The notes under the pieces are model-generated. The model had not been told where the DNA came from. It saw only the letters and a program-made list of their open reading frames with translations, and made no database searches. A DNA stretch of 64,000 nucleotides from Cohnella abietis (GTDB lineage: Bacteria > Bacillota > Bacilli > Paenibacillales > Paenibacillaceae): contig NZ_AP019400.1 of the NCBI RefSeq assembly GCF_004295585.1, positions 1,827,501-1,891,500 of the forward strand. The letters run 5' to 3'. Numbering within the stretch: the stretch's first letter is position 1; the number at the start of each line of letters is the position of its first letter. Position numbers and translations under genes: made by a program. Shown here one piece after another: positions 36,024 to 44,065 of this stretch.

Positions 36024-36677
36024 ATGCAGAAACCATGGGTTCAAGTCGCAATTGATACACTTAATGTAGAGAAAGCTCGTCAATATACTGAAATTGCTTT
36101 AAAGGCGGGTGCAGATTGGATTGAAGCGGGAACACCGCTTATCTACTATGAGGGCATCAATATTATCGGCAAAATGGTAGAGTTCAGCGGCAATGTACCC
36201 GTTGTTGCGGATTTTAAGGCACAGGATGGCGTTTATAAATACTTCGCTGAGGCGGCTAAACAAGGGGCAAAGGTTGCGACTGTCCTAGCGACTATGAATG
36301 ATGGAAGCATTAAAGAGGCTGTAAGAGCTGGTAGAGAGACTGGTATTAAAGTGTGCGGTGATTTGTTCTCCGTTAAGCCTGAAAATTTGGTTGAGCGTGC
36401 GAAGGAAGTCGAAGCGCTGGGCGTCGATTATTTGCTTAAGCATTTGGGGATGGATGAAACAAGATATTATCCGGAGCGGAAATGTGCGGATTATGTGAAG
36501 GAAATTGTAGAAGCTGTGCAAATACCAGTGGGTGTATCTACCTTTACCATTGACGATGCTTTGGAATCCCTTTCTGTTGGAGCATCCTTCATTGTCCAAG
36601 GCGAGCCGATATTAAGCTCGGAAAATGCTTTGGAGAAATTGACGGACTTCATCAAAACAGTTAAGGCAGCCCAATAA
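36024..36677 (+). CDS. HUMPS/OMPDC-superfamily enzyme (HPS or KGPDC-like, divergent)
   Basis: 217 aa (beta/alpha)8 protein. The superfamily signature D-x-K-x-x-D is present in 'VADFKAQDG' (about residues 61-69), and 'WIEAGTPLIYYEG' matches the strand-1 region of 3-hexulose-6-phosphate synthase and 3-keto-L-gulonate-6-phosphate decarboxylase. The usual phosphate-binding ends are altered: the AGGI segment is 'GVST', and the VGGGI segment is 'VQGEPI'. The substrate may therefore differ or be unphosphorylated. It follows the permease by 29 bp and is the first enzyme of the operon. Confidence 0.8.
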   Translation: MQKPWVQVAIDTLNVEKARQYTEIALKAGADWIEAGTPLIYYEGINIIGKMVEFSGNVPVVADFKAQDGVYKYFAEAAKQGAKVATVLATMNDGSIKEAVRAGRETGIKVCGDLFSVKPENLVERAKEVEALGVDYLLKHLGMDETRYYPERKCADYVKEIVEAVQIPVGVSTFTIDDALESLSVGASFIVQGEPILSSENALEKLTDFIKTVKAAQ

Positions 36678-36717
36678 AGATAAGCTTAAAACCTAATGAC
36701 AGAGGGGAACGAGAGAA

Positions 36718-37749
36718 ATGAAAGCAGCAGTCATTAAAGAACCTTATCGGTTTACAATTGAAGATCATCCAATACCGGAGCCGAAGCAAGGCGAAGTACG
36801 AATCCGAATTCACTCCGTTGGTATTTGTGGCTCCGATGTTCATGGCATGGAGGCAGATGGGGGAGCAAGACGTGTTCCTGGACTCGTTATAGGACATGAA
36901 TCAGCGGGTCAGATCGAAGCAGTTGGACCAGATGCAGGACCATGGAAGGTCGGAGATCGTGTCGCTATTGATCCTCAGCTATCTTGTGGCTATTGCTATG
37001 CTTGTGAAAGAGGCTGGAAAAACCTATGCGAGAACGGCGTAACAATCGGATCCTCTCGTAAACAAATGACACATGGAACAATGCGTGAGTATATCACGGT
37101 TCCTACGAGACAGATTTATAAACTTCCAGACAATGTTAGCTTTGACGAGGGAGCGACTTTGGATTTCGTCGGAAATGCAGTTCACGTTCTTAATCGTGCG
37201 AACAGCAAGCTTGGTGACACCTTCCTAGTCATTGGTACCGGTGCAATTGGCTTGATCGCCGTTCAGCTTGCTAAGCTAAGAGGTGCAGGTAAGGTTATCG
37301 CAGTAGATACATCGCCTTCGAAGCTTAAACTGGCTGAGCAATTCGGTGCGGATAGAACGATAAATCCGATGTTTGAAGATGTACTACAGGTCGTTAAAGA
37401 TGAAACGGGCGGTTACGGAGCGGATATTGTTCTAGAGATGGTTGGGTTGCCGTCTACGTATGAAACAGCGATACTAGCTGCCAAAATGCAAGGAACCGTT
37501 ATGGCACTCGGCTTTGCGGCTAGTCAGGTAACAATCCCGATCCAGGCGCTGCTTTTCAGCGAAATAACGATAGTTGGCTGTACGGGGTTCTCCTTTGAAG
37601 GAGAGACTGTGCTTAAAATGATCAGTGATGGCAGAATTAATGTTAAACCACTTATTACACATGAATATCCGTTAGAAGAAATTGATAGAGGCTTTGAAGT
37701 TTTGCGTGATAAGACAGCTGACGCCATTAAAGTTATTATTCATCCCTAA
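36718..37749 (+). CDS. Zinc-dependent medium-chain alcohol/polyol dehydrogenase
   Basis: 343 aa MDR enzyme. Catalytic zinc residues are Cys in 'GICGSDVHG' and His-Glu in 'IGHESAGQI'. The structural zinc lobe has four Cys in 'CGYCYACERGWKNLC'. The NAD(P) Rossmann loop is 'IGTGAIGLIAVQLAKLRG'. Relatives oxidise sorbitol, threonine or other secondary alcohols. In this operon it probably oxidises a hydroxyl of the imported sugar or polyol. The substrate is unknown. Confidence 0.9.
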   Translation: MKAAVIKEPYRFTIEDHPIPEPKQGEVRIRIHSVGICGSDVHGMEADGGARRVPGLVIGHESAGQIEAVGPDAGPWKVGDRVAIDPQLSCGYCYACERGWKNLCENGVTIGSSRKQMTHGTMREYITVPTRQIYKLPDNVSFDEGATLDFVGNAVHVLNRANSKLGDTFLVIGTGAIGLIAVQLAKLRGAGKVIAVDTSPSKLKLAEQFGADRTINPMFEDVLQVVKDETGGYGADIVLEMVGLPSTYETAILAAKMQGTVMALGFAASQVTIPIQALLFSEITIVGCTGFSFEGETVLKMISDGRINVKPLITHEYPLEEIDRGFEVLRDKTADAIKVIIHP

Positions 37750-37779
37750 TTTGTTAAAACACATCGAGGTGCACAATTC

Positions 37780-39240
37780 ATGGACATCAAGGAAACGGCA
37801 ATTAAGTTAAGTAACTTTATTGATGGACAATGGGTACAATCGGCTTCTAACGACACTGAAGCCGTATACCAGCCAGCAACAGGAGAAATTATCGCCTACA
37901 CACCTTTGTCCTCGCAGGAGGATGTGGATCGCGGTGTGCAAGCAGCGAAGAATGCATTCTCTTCTTGGAGCCAAACTCCAGTACCTAAGAGAGCTAGAGT
38001 TCTCTTCCGATACCAGCAGCTGCTCGTTGAGCATTGGGAAGAGCTTGCCAAACTCATTACGACTGAGAACGGCAAGAGCTATGAAGAGGCGTACGGAGAA
38101 GTGCTCCGTGGAATCGAATGCGTGGAATTCGCAGCTGGTGCCCCGTCTCTTATGATGGGCAAGCAGCTTCCAGATATCGCAAGCCGGATGGAGTCGGGCA
38201 TGTACAGGTATCCAATAGGCGTTATCGGGGGTATTACCCCCTTTAACTTCCCGATGATGGTCCCTTGCTGGATGTTTCCATTAGCGATAGCGTGCGGCAA
38301 CACATTTGTTCTGAAGCCTTCAGAAAGAACGCCGTTGCTCGCTAACCGTCTTGCTGAATTGACGAAGGAAGCGGGTTTCCCTGACGGTGTATTCAATATC
38401 GTGCACGGAGCGCGTGATGTAGTGAATGGACTTATTCATCATCCAGATGTTAAGGCGATCTCATTCGTGGGTTCACAGCCGGTTGCCGAATATGTACACA
38501 AGACTGCTTCAGCAAGCGGTAAGCGGGTTCAGGCGTTAGCAGGTGCTAAGAACCATAGCATTGTTATGCATGATGCGGATATGGATTTAACGGTTCGTCA
38601 GATTATTAACGCTTCCTTCGGATCAGCCGGAGAGCGCTGTATGGCTTGCTCTGTCGTTGTAGCTGTTGGGGACATTGCTGATAAGCTAGTAGAACGGATT
38701 AAAGAGGCAAGTGATGAGATTCGCATCGGTAATGGATTGGAGCCTGATGTGTTCCTCGGTCCATTGATCAGAGATTCCCATAAGAATCGGACACTAGAAT
38801 ACATTAAGAGCGGCGAGGAGGAAGGCGCATCCCTCATTAGGGACGGTCGTACTGCTCCAGAAGCTTCTGATAAAGGATACTTCCTTGGACCTACTATATT
38901 CGATAATGTGAAATCCGATATGAAAATATGGCGGGATGAGATTTTTGCACCTGTACTCTCTATTATGCGTGTGGAAAGCTTAGAGCAAGCAATCGGCATT
39001 CTTAACCAATCTGAATTTGCGAATGGAGCTTGTATCTATACGCAAAACGGAAGCTATGTTCGTCAATTCAGAGAGACTGTAGATGCAGGGATGCTTGGCG
39101 TAAATGTAGGCGTTCCAGCACCGATGGCTTTCTTCCCCTTCTCCGGCTGGAAGAGCTCGTTTTATGGAGATTTGCATGCGAATGGCTCGGACGGTGTGGA
39201 GTTCTACACACGCAAGAAAATGGTTACTGCACGCTGGTAG
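37780..39240 (+). CDS. CoA-acylating (methyl)malonate-semialdehyde dehydrogenase, IolA/MmsA type
   Basis: 486 aa aldehyde dehydrogenase. The catalytic Cys lies in '[14 protein letters not shown]', the distinctive MMSDH motif. '[26 protein letters not shown]' and the C-terminal '[20 protein letters not shown]' also follow IolA closely. IolA turns malonate semialdehyde (or methylmalonate semialdehyde) into acetyl-CoA (propionyl-CoA), CO2 and NADH. No other iol gene is here, so it may serve as the exit step of a different sugar pathway. Confidence 0.9.
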   Translation: MDIKETAIKLSNFIDGQWVQSASNDTEAVYQPATGEIIAYTPLSSQEDVDRGVQAAKNAFSSWSQTPVPKRARVLFRYQQLLVEHWEELAKLITTENGKSYEEAYGEVLRGIECVEFAAGAPSLMMGKQLPDIASRMESGMYRYPIGVIGGITPFNFPMMVPCWMFPLAIACGNTFVLKPSERTPLLANRLAELTKEAGFPDGVFNIVHGARDVVNGLIHHPDVKAISFVGSQPVAEYVHKTASASGKRVQALAGAKNHSIVMHDADMDLTVRQIINASFGSAGERCMACSVVVAVGDIADKLVERIKEASDEIRIGNGLEPDVFLGPLIRDSHKNRTLEYIKSGEEEGASLIRDGRTAPEASDKGYFLGPTIFDNVKSDMKIWRDEIFAPVLSIMRVESLEQAIGILNQSEFANGACIYTQNGSYVRQFRETVDAGMLGVNVGVPAPMAFFPFSGWKSSFYGDLHANGSDGVEFYTRKKMVTARW

Positions 39241-39292
39241 TCTGAGCACTTAAGTCATTCATTCGATTCCAACATAAGGTGGTTCACGCATC

Positions 39293-40339
39293 ATGAAGAT
39301 GAAAGCCTTGGTTCAATATGAAAAAGGCAGCAAAAAAGTACGCTTGGAAGAAATTCCGGTTCCTGACGATCTAGGACCCAAAGAAATTTTGATGCAGGTT
39401 CAAGCGGTCGGCGTTTGCGGCAGCGACCTTCATATTTATCATGGTACCAATGGCTTCTATGTTAAGCCTCGGCTTGTACTTGGGCATGAATATTCCGGAA
39501 CTGTAGTTGAGGTAGGCTCAAGCGTCAAAATGTTCAAGAAAGGGGATCGCATCGTTAGCGAGACTCCGATCTATGTGTGCGATGCTTGCGTGTATTGTCG
39601 TTCCGGACAATTCGATCTTTGCCCTCACCGCTTGGCGTTCGGCGCTACAGCTGACGGAGGTATGGCGCAATACGTCAAAACCCGTGAGGGAATTTGCCAT
39701 CATGTGCCTGATAGCATTTCATACGAGCAAGCTGCCCTTACAGAACCCGTTAGCGTTGCCTACAACGCAGTAGCTCATCATTCCCACATCCAGCCTGGAG
39801 ATCATGTTGTTATCATTGGCCCAGGTCCTATCGGACTCATGTGCCTTCAGATGGCCAAGCTATCTTCTCCAGGACATCTAACCATCATCGGAACGAAGAG
39901 GGATGCTAAGCGATTAGAGCTTGCTAAGTCCTTCGGCGCAGATGAAGTTATAATAGTAGAGGAAGAGGATGCAGTAGCTAAGGTTACGCAGGTAGGAGAC
40001 GGCTTTGGTGCTGACCTAGTCGTGGACTGCGTAGGAATAAGCGCTACCTTGCAGCAAAGCATGGAGATGGTGCGACAAGGCGGTCAGATCACGAAGGTAG
40101 GCTGGGGTCCGGCTCCGGTAGGATTTTCGCTTGACCCTATCATCCAGAAGGCGGTAAGACTTCAAGGCTCCTTCAGCCATAAGTACTATCAATGGGAGAA
40201 CGTGCTGAAGCTGATGGACAAGAAAAAAATCGATCCAATGCCGATGACTAAAATATATGCAATGGATGATTGGGAGCAGGCTTTCGATGAAATGCATTCA
40301 CTCGACCATGCCAAATCAATTATTTTACCGAACGCATAA
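39293..40339 (+). CDS. Second zinc-dependent medium-chain dehydrogenase (sorbitol dehydrogenase-like)
   Basis: 348 aa MDR protein. 'GVCGSDLHIYHG' and 'LGHEYSGTVVEVG' carry the catalytic zinc residues. The structural lobe is 'VCDACVYCRSGQFDLC', and the cofactor loop is 'IGPGPIGLMCLQMAK'. It is only distantly similar to the MDR enzyme at 36718, so the two probably act on different intermediates, for example two successive oxidations. Its start is 52 bp after the semialdehyde dehydrogenase gene. Confidence 0.9.
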   Translation: MKMKALVQYEKGSKKVRLEEIPVPDDLGPKEILMQVQAVGVCGSDLHIYHGTNGFYVKPRLVLGHEYSGTVVEVGSSVKMFKKGDRIVSETPIYVCDACVYCRSGQFDLCPHRLAFGATADGGMAQYVKTREGICHHVPDSISYEQAALTEPVSVAYNAVAHHSHIQPGDHVVIIGPGPIGLMCLQMAKLSSPGHLTIIGTKRDAKRLELAKSFGADEVIIVEEEDAVAKVTQVGDGFGADLVVDCVGISATLQQSMEMVRQGGQITKVGWGPAPVGFSLDPIIQKAVRLQGSFSHKYYQWENVLKLMDKKKIDPMPMTKIYAMDDWEQAFDEMHSLDHAKSIILPNA

Positions 40340-40372
40340 TTTAATTAGGGCTCTAGTTAGGAGGAAGGTACG

Positions 40373-41320
40373 TTGAAGCAAAATTTTGAGCTTAAGAACG
40401 ATAAAATTCGCTCTCATTTTCTAGAGCTTAAGCAGCGTAATCCAGAGGCACTCAAGCAAGATTTGAATCTTTCATGGAGTAATTGGGGATTCGGGCTGGA
40501 AACACTGGACGAGTCGATGAGAAGGCTGCATGACTCGGACCTCCGATTCATTGAGCTGCACGGCAATCATTATGGGCCAGATCTGGGCTATAAGGCCAAA
40601 GACGTTCAGAAGCTGCTGCAAATTTATGGGATGGAAGTATCGGGCATATGTGGAATGTTCTCGAAGGACAATGATTTATCCAGCAATAGCGCGATACACA
40701 GACAAGCGGCCATTGATTACCTAAAGCGTGAGCTGGATTTCGCTGCAGCGGTGGGCGCCGATTATATTCTAGTTGTGCCTGGAGCGGTAGGACGTCCAAC
40801 TGCTTACGATGACTCGGAATTCGAGCGAAGTGTGGAAACCCTGAATATCGTAGGTGACTTATTCGTTAAATACGGGATTAAAGCAGCTATTGAGCCTATC
40901 CGGTCAGCTGAGGTCAGCTTTATCCATACGATTAAAGATGCCAAGAGCTATATTAGAGCCGTAAATCATCCAGGAATCGCACATATTAACGGTGACATAT
41001 ACCACATGCAATCTGAGGAAGAGCATATTGGGGAAGCGATTATAGAAGCTGGGCCAAGGTTAGTAAACCTGCATCTAGCGGACAGTAACCGGAGCGCATT
41101 GGGACAAGGTGCAATGGATTTGGACATTATCATCATGAGCTTGTACTTGTTATCCTTCAACAGTAATGACAGATTTGTCACTCCTGAGCCGCTTGGCCCC
41201 GGTGGTGCCCCATATCCCGCTATGTATGGCAAGCCAAATAAGCAATTTTTGAATCAGCTTGTTAAAGATTCGGTTACTTATTTCCGCCAGCGTGAGGTTA
41301 TTATTAAGCAAAATTTATAA
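40373..41320 (+). CDS. TIM-barrel sugar isomerase/epimerase (AP endonuclease 2 family)
   Basis: 315 aa starting at TTG 40373, with AGGAGGAAGG upstream. Xylose isomerase-like barrel: 'FIELHGNHYGPDLG', 'LRREL/DFAAAVGADYILVVPG', 'KAAIEPIRSAEVSFIHT' (metal Glu), 'HINGDIYHMQ' (metal Asp/His), 'VNLHLADSNR' (metal His) and a final Glu in 'FVTPEPLGPG'. Relatives include D-tagatose 3-epimerase, IolE, IolH and IolI. It likely interconverts keto or dehydrated intermediates of the pathway. It is the last gene before a terminator. Confidence 0.85.
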   Translation: MKQNFELKNDKIRSHFLELKQRNPEALKQDLNLSWSNWGFGLETLDESMRRLHDSDLRFIELHGNHYGPDLGYKAKDVQKLLQIYGMEVSGICGMFSKDNDLSSNSAIHRQAAIDYLKRELDFAAAVGADYILVVPGAVGRPTAYDDSEFERSVETLNIVGDLFVKYGIKAAIEPIRSAEVSFIHTIKDAKSYIRAVNHPGIAHINGDIYHMQSEEEHIGEAIIEAGPRLVNLHLADSNRSALGQGAMDLDIIIMSLYLLSFNSNDRFVTPEPLGPGGAPYPAMYGKPNKQFLNQLVKDSVTYFRQREVIIKQNL

Positions 41321-41332
41321 AAAAATACGAAG

Positions 41333-41376
41333 AAGGGCTGTCTCCAAGCGTTAATTACTCTTGAGGCAGCTCTTTT
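41333..41376 (+). terminator. Rho-independent terminator closing the sugar operon
   Basis: AAGGGCTGTCTC (41333-41344) pairs with GAGGCAGCTCTT (41363-41374) with two imperfect pairs, then Ts. Confidence 0.8.
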
Positions 41377-41455
41377 CCCATTTCATATTGCTCATCCAAC
41401 ATATTGTCAGTATGATAATAGCTAACTCCTATAGAAACGATAGTTATTATCTATT

Positions 41456-41500
41456 TTGCCAATGGGGGTAAAATGTACTACAATTGAGAGAGAGTCTCAA
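41456..41500 (+). promoter_or_regulatory. leuB promoter with overlapping 17-bp palindrome
   Basis: TTGCCA (41456-41461), a 17-bp spacer and TACAAT (41479-41484). A perfect inverted repeat, TTGAGA-N5-TCTCAA (41484-41500), begins at the last base of the -10 and covers the likely start site, a position suited to a repressor operator or a 5' mRNA hairpin. Confidence 0.75.
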
Positions 41501-41537
41501 TGGACAACCTATACCTAAATTGGAGTGAATACAAATC

Positions 41538-42617
41538 ATGTCAGAAGTTAAAAAAATTGCCGTCATCGCTGGCGACGGTATCGGACCAGAAGTAGTAGCA
41601 GAAGCTGAGAAAGTATTGAAACGTACGGAAGAGCTATTCGGCTACAAGTTTGAGCTTGAGCACGGCTTGTTCGGCGGTATCGCGATTGATGAAAGAGGCA
41701 CGCCATTGCCAGAAGATACATTGGAAATGTGTCGCAAAGCTGACGCTGTTCTTCTAGGTGCTGTAGGTGGACCGAAATGGGATAACAACTCCAAGGAGCT
41801 TCGTCCCGAAACAGGATTGCTGGGCATTCGTAAAGCACTAGGGCTATTTTCCAATATTCGTCCTGCAGTCGTATTCGATTGTTTGAAAGATGCTTCTACC
41901 TTGAAGCCTGAAGTACTTGAAGGCACTGATCTGATTGTTGTTCGTGAGCTTACAGGCGGTATTTACTTCGGAGAGAAATTCCGTCGTGAAGGACCTCAAG
42001 GTGAAGAAGCAGTTGACACTTGCGTATACAATGTTACGGAAATTGAGCGTATCGTGCGTCAGGCTTTCGAAGTAGCTCAGAAGCGTAGCAAAAGATTGGC
42101 TTCCGTTGATAAAGCAAACGTACTTGAAACTTCCCGTCTTTGGAGAGAAACAGTTAATCGGATTGCACCGGAATATGCAGATGTTGAAGTGGAGCACGTG
42201 CTTGTAGATAACTGCGCAATGCAATTACTACGTCGTCCATCTAGCTTTGACGTTATCGTAACGGAAAATATGTTCGGAGACATTCTAAGTGATGAGGCTG
42301 CTATGCTGACAGGTTCTATTGGTATGCTCTCCTCTGCATCTTTAGGAGAAGGTAGCTTTGGATTGTATGAGCCAGTTCATGGATCTGCTCCTGACATCGC
42401 TGGACAAGGCATCTCGAACCCTATCGCTACAATTCTGTCGGTTGCGCTTATGTTCCGTTTGACTTTCGGCTACGAAGAAGCTGCAACAGCTATCGAAACA
42501 GCAGTTAAGAACGTACTTGATGCTGGTCATCGCACAGGCGATATCGCAGTAGATAAGAGCACAGCGATTGGTACGACAGCAATGGGCGACCTAATTGTGG
42601 CAGCAATCGTACGTTAA
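41538..42617 (+). CDS. leuB: 3-isopropylmalate dehydrogenase
   Basis: 359 aa. Begins '[16 protein letters not shown]'; substrate Arg residues lie in '[15 protein letters not shown]' and '[13 protein letters not shown]'; metal Asp residues lie in '[18 protein letters not shown]'; the NAD loop is '[20 protein letters not shown]'. It oxidises 3-isopropylmalate in leucine synthesis. It is split from leuA by the ~10-kb sugar island and has its own promoter. leuC and leuD are not in the window. The terminal codon abuts a PerR box. Confidence 0.98.
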   Translation: MSEVKKIAVIAGDGIGPEVVAEAEKVLKRTEELFGYKFELEHGLFGGIAIDERGTPLPEDTLEMCRKADAVLLGAVGGPKWDNNSKELRPETGLLGIRKALGLFSNIRPAVVFDCLKDASTLKPEVLEGTDLIVVRELTGGIYFGEKFRREGPQGEEAVDTCVYNVTEIERIVRQAFEVAQKRSKRLASVDKANVLETSRLWRETVNRIAPEYADVEVEHVLVDNCAMQLLRRPSSFDVIVTENMFGDILSDEAAMLTGSIGMLSSASLGEGSFGLYEPVHGSAPDIAGQGISNPIATILSVALMFRLTFGYEEAATAIETAVKNVLDAGHRTGDIAVDKSTAIGTTAMGDLIVAAIVR

Positions 42618-42632
42618 TTATAATAATTATAA
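42618..42632. promoter_or_regulatory. PerR box
   Basis: TTATAATAATTATAA is an exact match to the Bacillus PerR consensus TTATAATNATTATAA. It starts at the base after the leuB stop, 20 bp upstream of the -35 of the peroxiredoxin gene. Confidence 0.85.
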
Positions 42633-42651
42633 AAAAGGAATTGTTATTATC

Positions 42652-42680
42652 TTGACTAGCTTGTCCCTGAGTGGTACGAT
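42652..42680 (+). promoter_or_regulatory. Sigma-A promoter of the peroxiredoxin gene
   Basis: TTGACT (42652-42657), a 17-bp spacer and TACGAT (42675-42680). The PerR box lies centred about 62 bp upstream of the expected start. Confidence 0.8.
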
Positions 42681-42746
42681 TTTTATCGAGAGTATTAAAT
42701 AGAAAGCACTGGCATTAAGGCTGGGCTTATAGGAGGTATTTGGAAG

Positions 42747-43295
42747 ATGGCAGAGCGTTTAGTTGGTCGTCCCGCACCGAGCTTTACTCTGGAAACAGCT
42801 ACAGGAGACGGTAAGGATTTTGGTTCGGTTTCTCTTTCCGATTACCAAGGTAAATGGTTGGTATTTTTCTTCTATCCACTGGATTTCACTTTCGTATGCC
42901 CTACGGAAATTACGGCGCTTTCCGATGCTGCTGAAACCTTCAAAGGTTTGAACACAGAAGTTCTCGGCGTTAGCGTAGATAGCAAGCATAGCCACCGCGC
43001 GTGGATCAATACACCTAAGAACGATAACGGTCTTGGCCAATTGAACTTCCCACTAGCAGCTGATATTACAAAACAAGTCGCTCGCGACTATGGCGTTCTG
43101 ATTGAAGAAGAAGGTATCGCATTACGCGGTCTGTTCATCATCGATCCAGAAGGCGAATTGAAATACCAGGTTGTTAATCACAACGATGTAGGCCGTAGCG
43201 TAGAAGAAACTCTTCGCGTGCTGCAAGCATTGCAATCTGGTGGCCTGTGCCCGATGAACTGGAAAGCTGGCGACAAGAACTTGGTCGCTAAGTAA
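42747..43295 (+). CDS. Typical 2-Cys peroxiredoxin (AhpC/TSA family)
   Basis: 182 aa. The peroxidatic Cys is in 'DFTFVCPTEITAL' and the resolving Cys in 'GGLCPMNWKAG' near the C-terminus; the conserved 'IDPEGELKYQVVNHNDVGRSVEE' is present. It reduces H2O2 and organic hydroperoxides, recycled by thioredoxin or AhpF (neither gene is here). A PerR box upstream predicts induction by peroxide. Ribosome site AGGAGG. Confidence 0.95.
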   Translation: MAERLVGRPAPSFTLETATGDGKDFGSVSLSDYQGKWLVFFFYPLDFTFVCPTEITALSDAAETFKGLNTEVLGVSVDSKHSHRAWINTPKNDNGLGQLNFPLAADITKQVARDYGVLIEEEGIALRGLFIIDPEGELKYQVVNHNDVGRSVEETLRVLQALQSGGLCPMNWKAGDKNLVAK

Positions 43296-43316
43296 TAATT
43301 GCACAATGAACAACAG

Positions 43317-43350
43317 AAACTCCTCGGAAGTAAGTTCCGGGGAGTTTTTT
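43317..43350 (+). terminator. Rho-independent terminator
   Basis: AAACTCCTCGGAA pairs with TTCCGGGGAGTTT (one mismatch), then TTT. It lies after the peroxiredoxin gene. Confidence 0.88.
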
Positions 43351-43478
43351 GGACCATAAGGAAGGTTAAATTTCTATTTTACATCAACATATTGGTAAAT
43401 CATTATGGCAGGAATTGTGTTAATGGATAGAGAATATAGTGAGAAGAATAATTAGTGTTGATGTGAGGAGGGAAGGCG

Positions 43479-43904
43479 ATGAGCTTTTGCTGTGGAGCTA
43501 GCATGATTGGAACGAAGGGTACTTTAAAGCATTACCGGACACGGATTCATAATGTGCCGATTTTGTTTTGCCCCGTGTGTCACCGTATTGAAGTACACTA
43601 CTTAGTGGAGAACGAATACGAAATTTTGGCCGAATATGCGCACGGCGATGGAGCATCCGAAGTCGATTTCCATGATTACGTGGACGAGTCGGACAAAGCC
43701 CTTCACGAAAATTGCGTCAACAATGAGGAAGAGGACCCGATGCAAATCGTGCAAAGCCAGATCGATATGTCTCTCGATTTGCTCACATTTGCCAAGGAAA
43801 TCAGCGACACGGAATGGGAACAGCAGCTAAAGAAACGTCTTATCGTCTTGAGCCAAAGGCGTCATAAGCTGAAATTGAAACGAACGCCAGGGGGCACAAT
43901 CTGA
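43479..43904 (+). CDS. Conserved hypothetical protein with Cys-pair zinc-ribbon look
   Basis: 141 aa, ribosome site GGAGGGAAGG. Cys residues at the very N-terminus ('SFCCGASM') and a C-x2-C pair ('FCPVCHRIEVH') suggest a YgiT-like zinc ribbon. The middle is acidic, and the C-terminal third is helical and basic ('KKRLIVLSQRRHKLKLK'). No function is known. It sits between the peroxiredoxin and sigI genes, without an obvious operon link to either. Confidence 0.7.
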   Translation: MSFCCGASMIGTKGTLKHYRTRIHNVPILFCPVCHRIEVHYLVENEYEILAEYAHGDGASEVDFHDYVDESDKALHENCVNNEEEDPMQIVQSQIDMSLDLLTFAKEISDTEWEQQLKKRLIVLSQRRHKLKLKRTPGGTI

Positions 43905-44013
43905 GCCTGTAGCTGGTTTAGCATAGGATGGAAATGAATCGAGGACTGCCTTTAAGTAGATCTCTTCTGCTTAGAGCGGTTCTTTTCTTTTTGTTTAATA
44001 AGTTTACATCGGT

Positions 44014-44042
44014 ACCCCCTCAAAAATGAGGAGCTATCCGAA
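44014..44042 (+). promoter_or_regulatory. Candidate SigI-dependent (autoregulatory) promoter
   Basis: ACCCCC (44014-44019) and CGAA (44039-44042), 19 bp apart. These are the -35 and -10 elements reported for SigI promoters in Bacillus and Clostridium. It lies directly upstream of sigI, leaving a short leader. Confidence 0.65.
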
Positions 44043-44065
44043 TGTTATGATTGTGGGGTGAGCGC

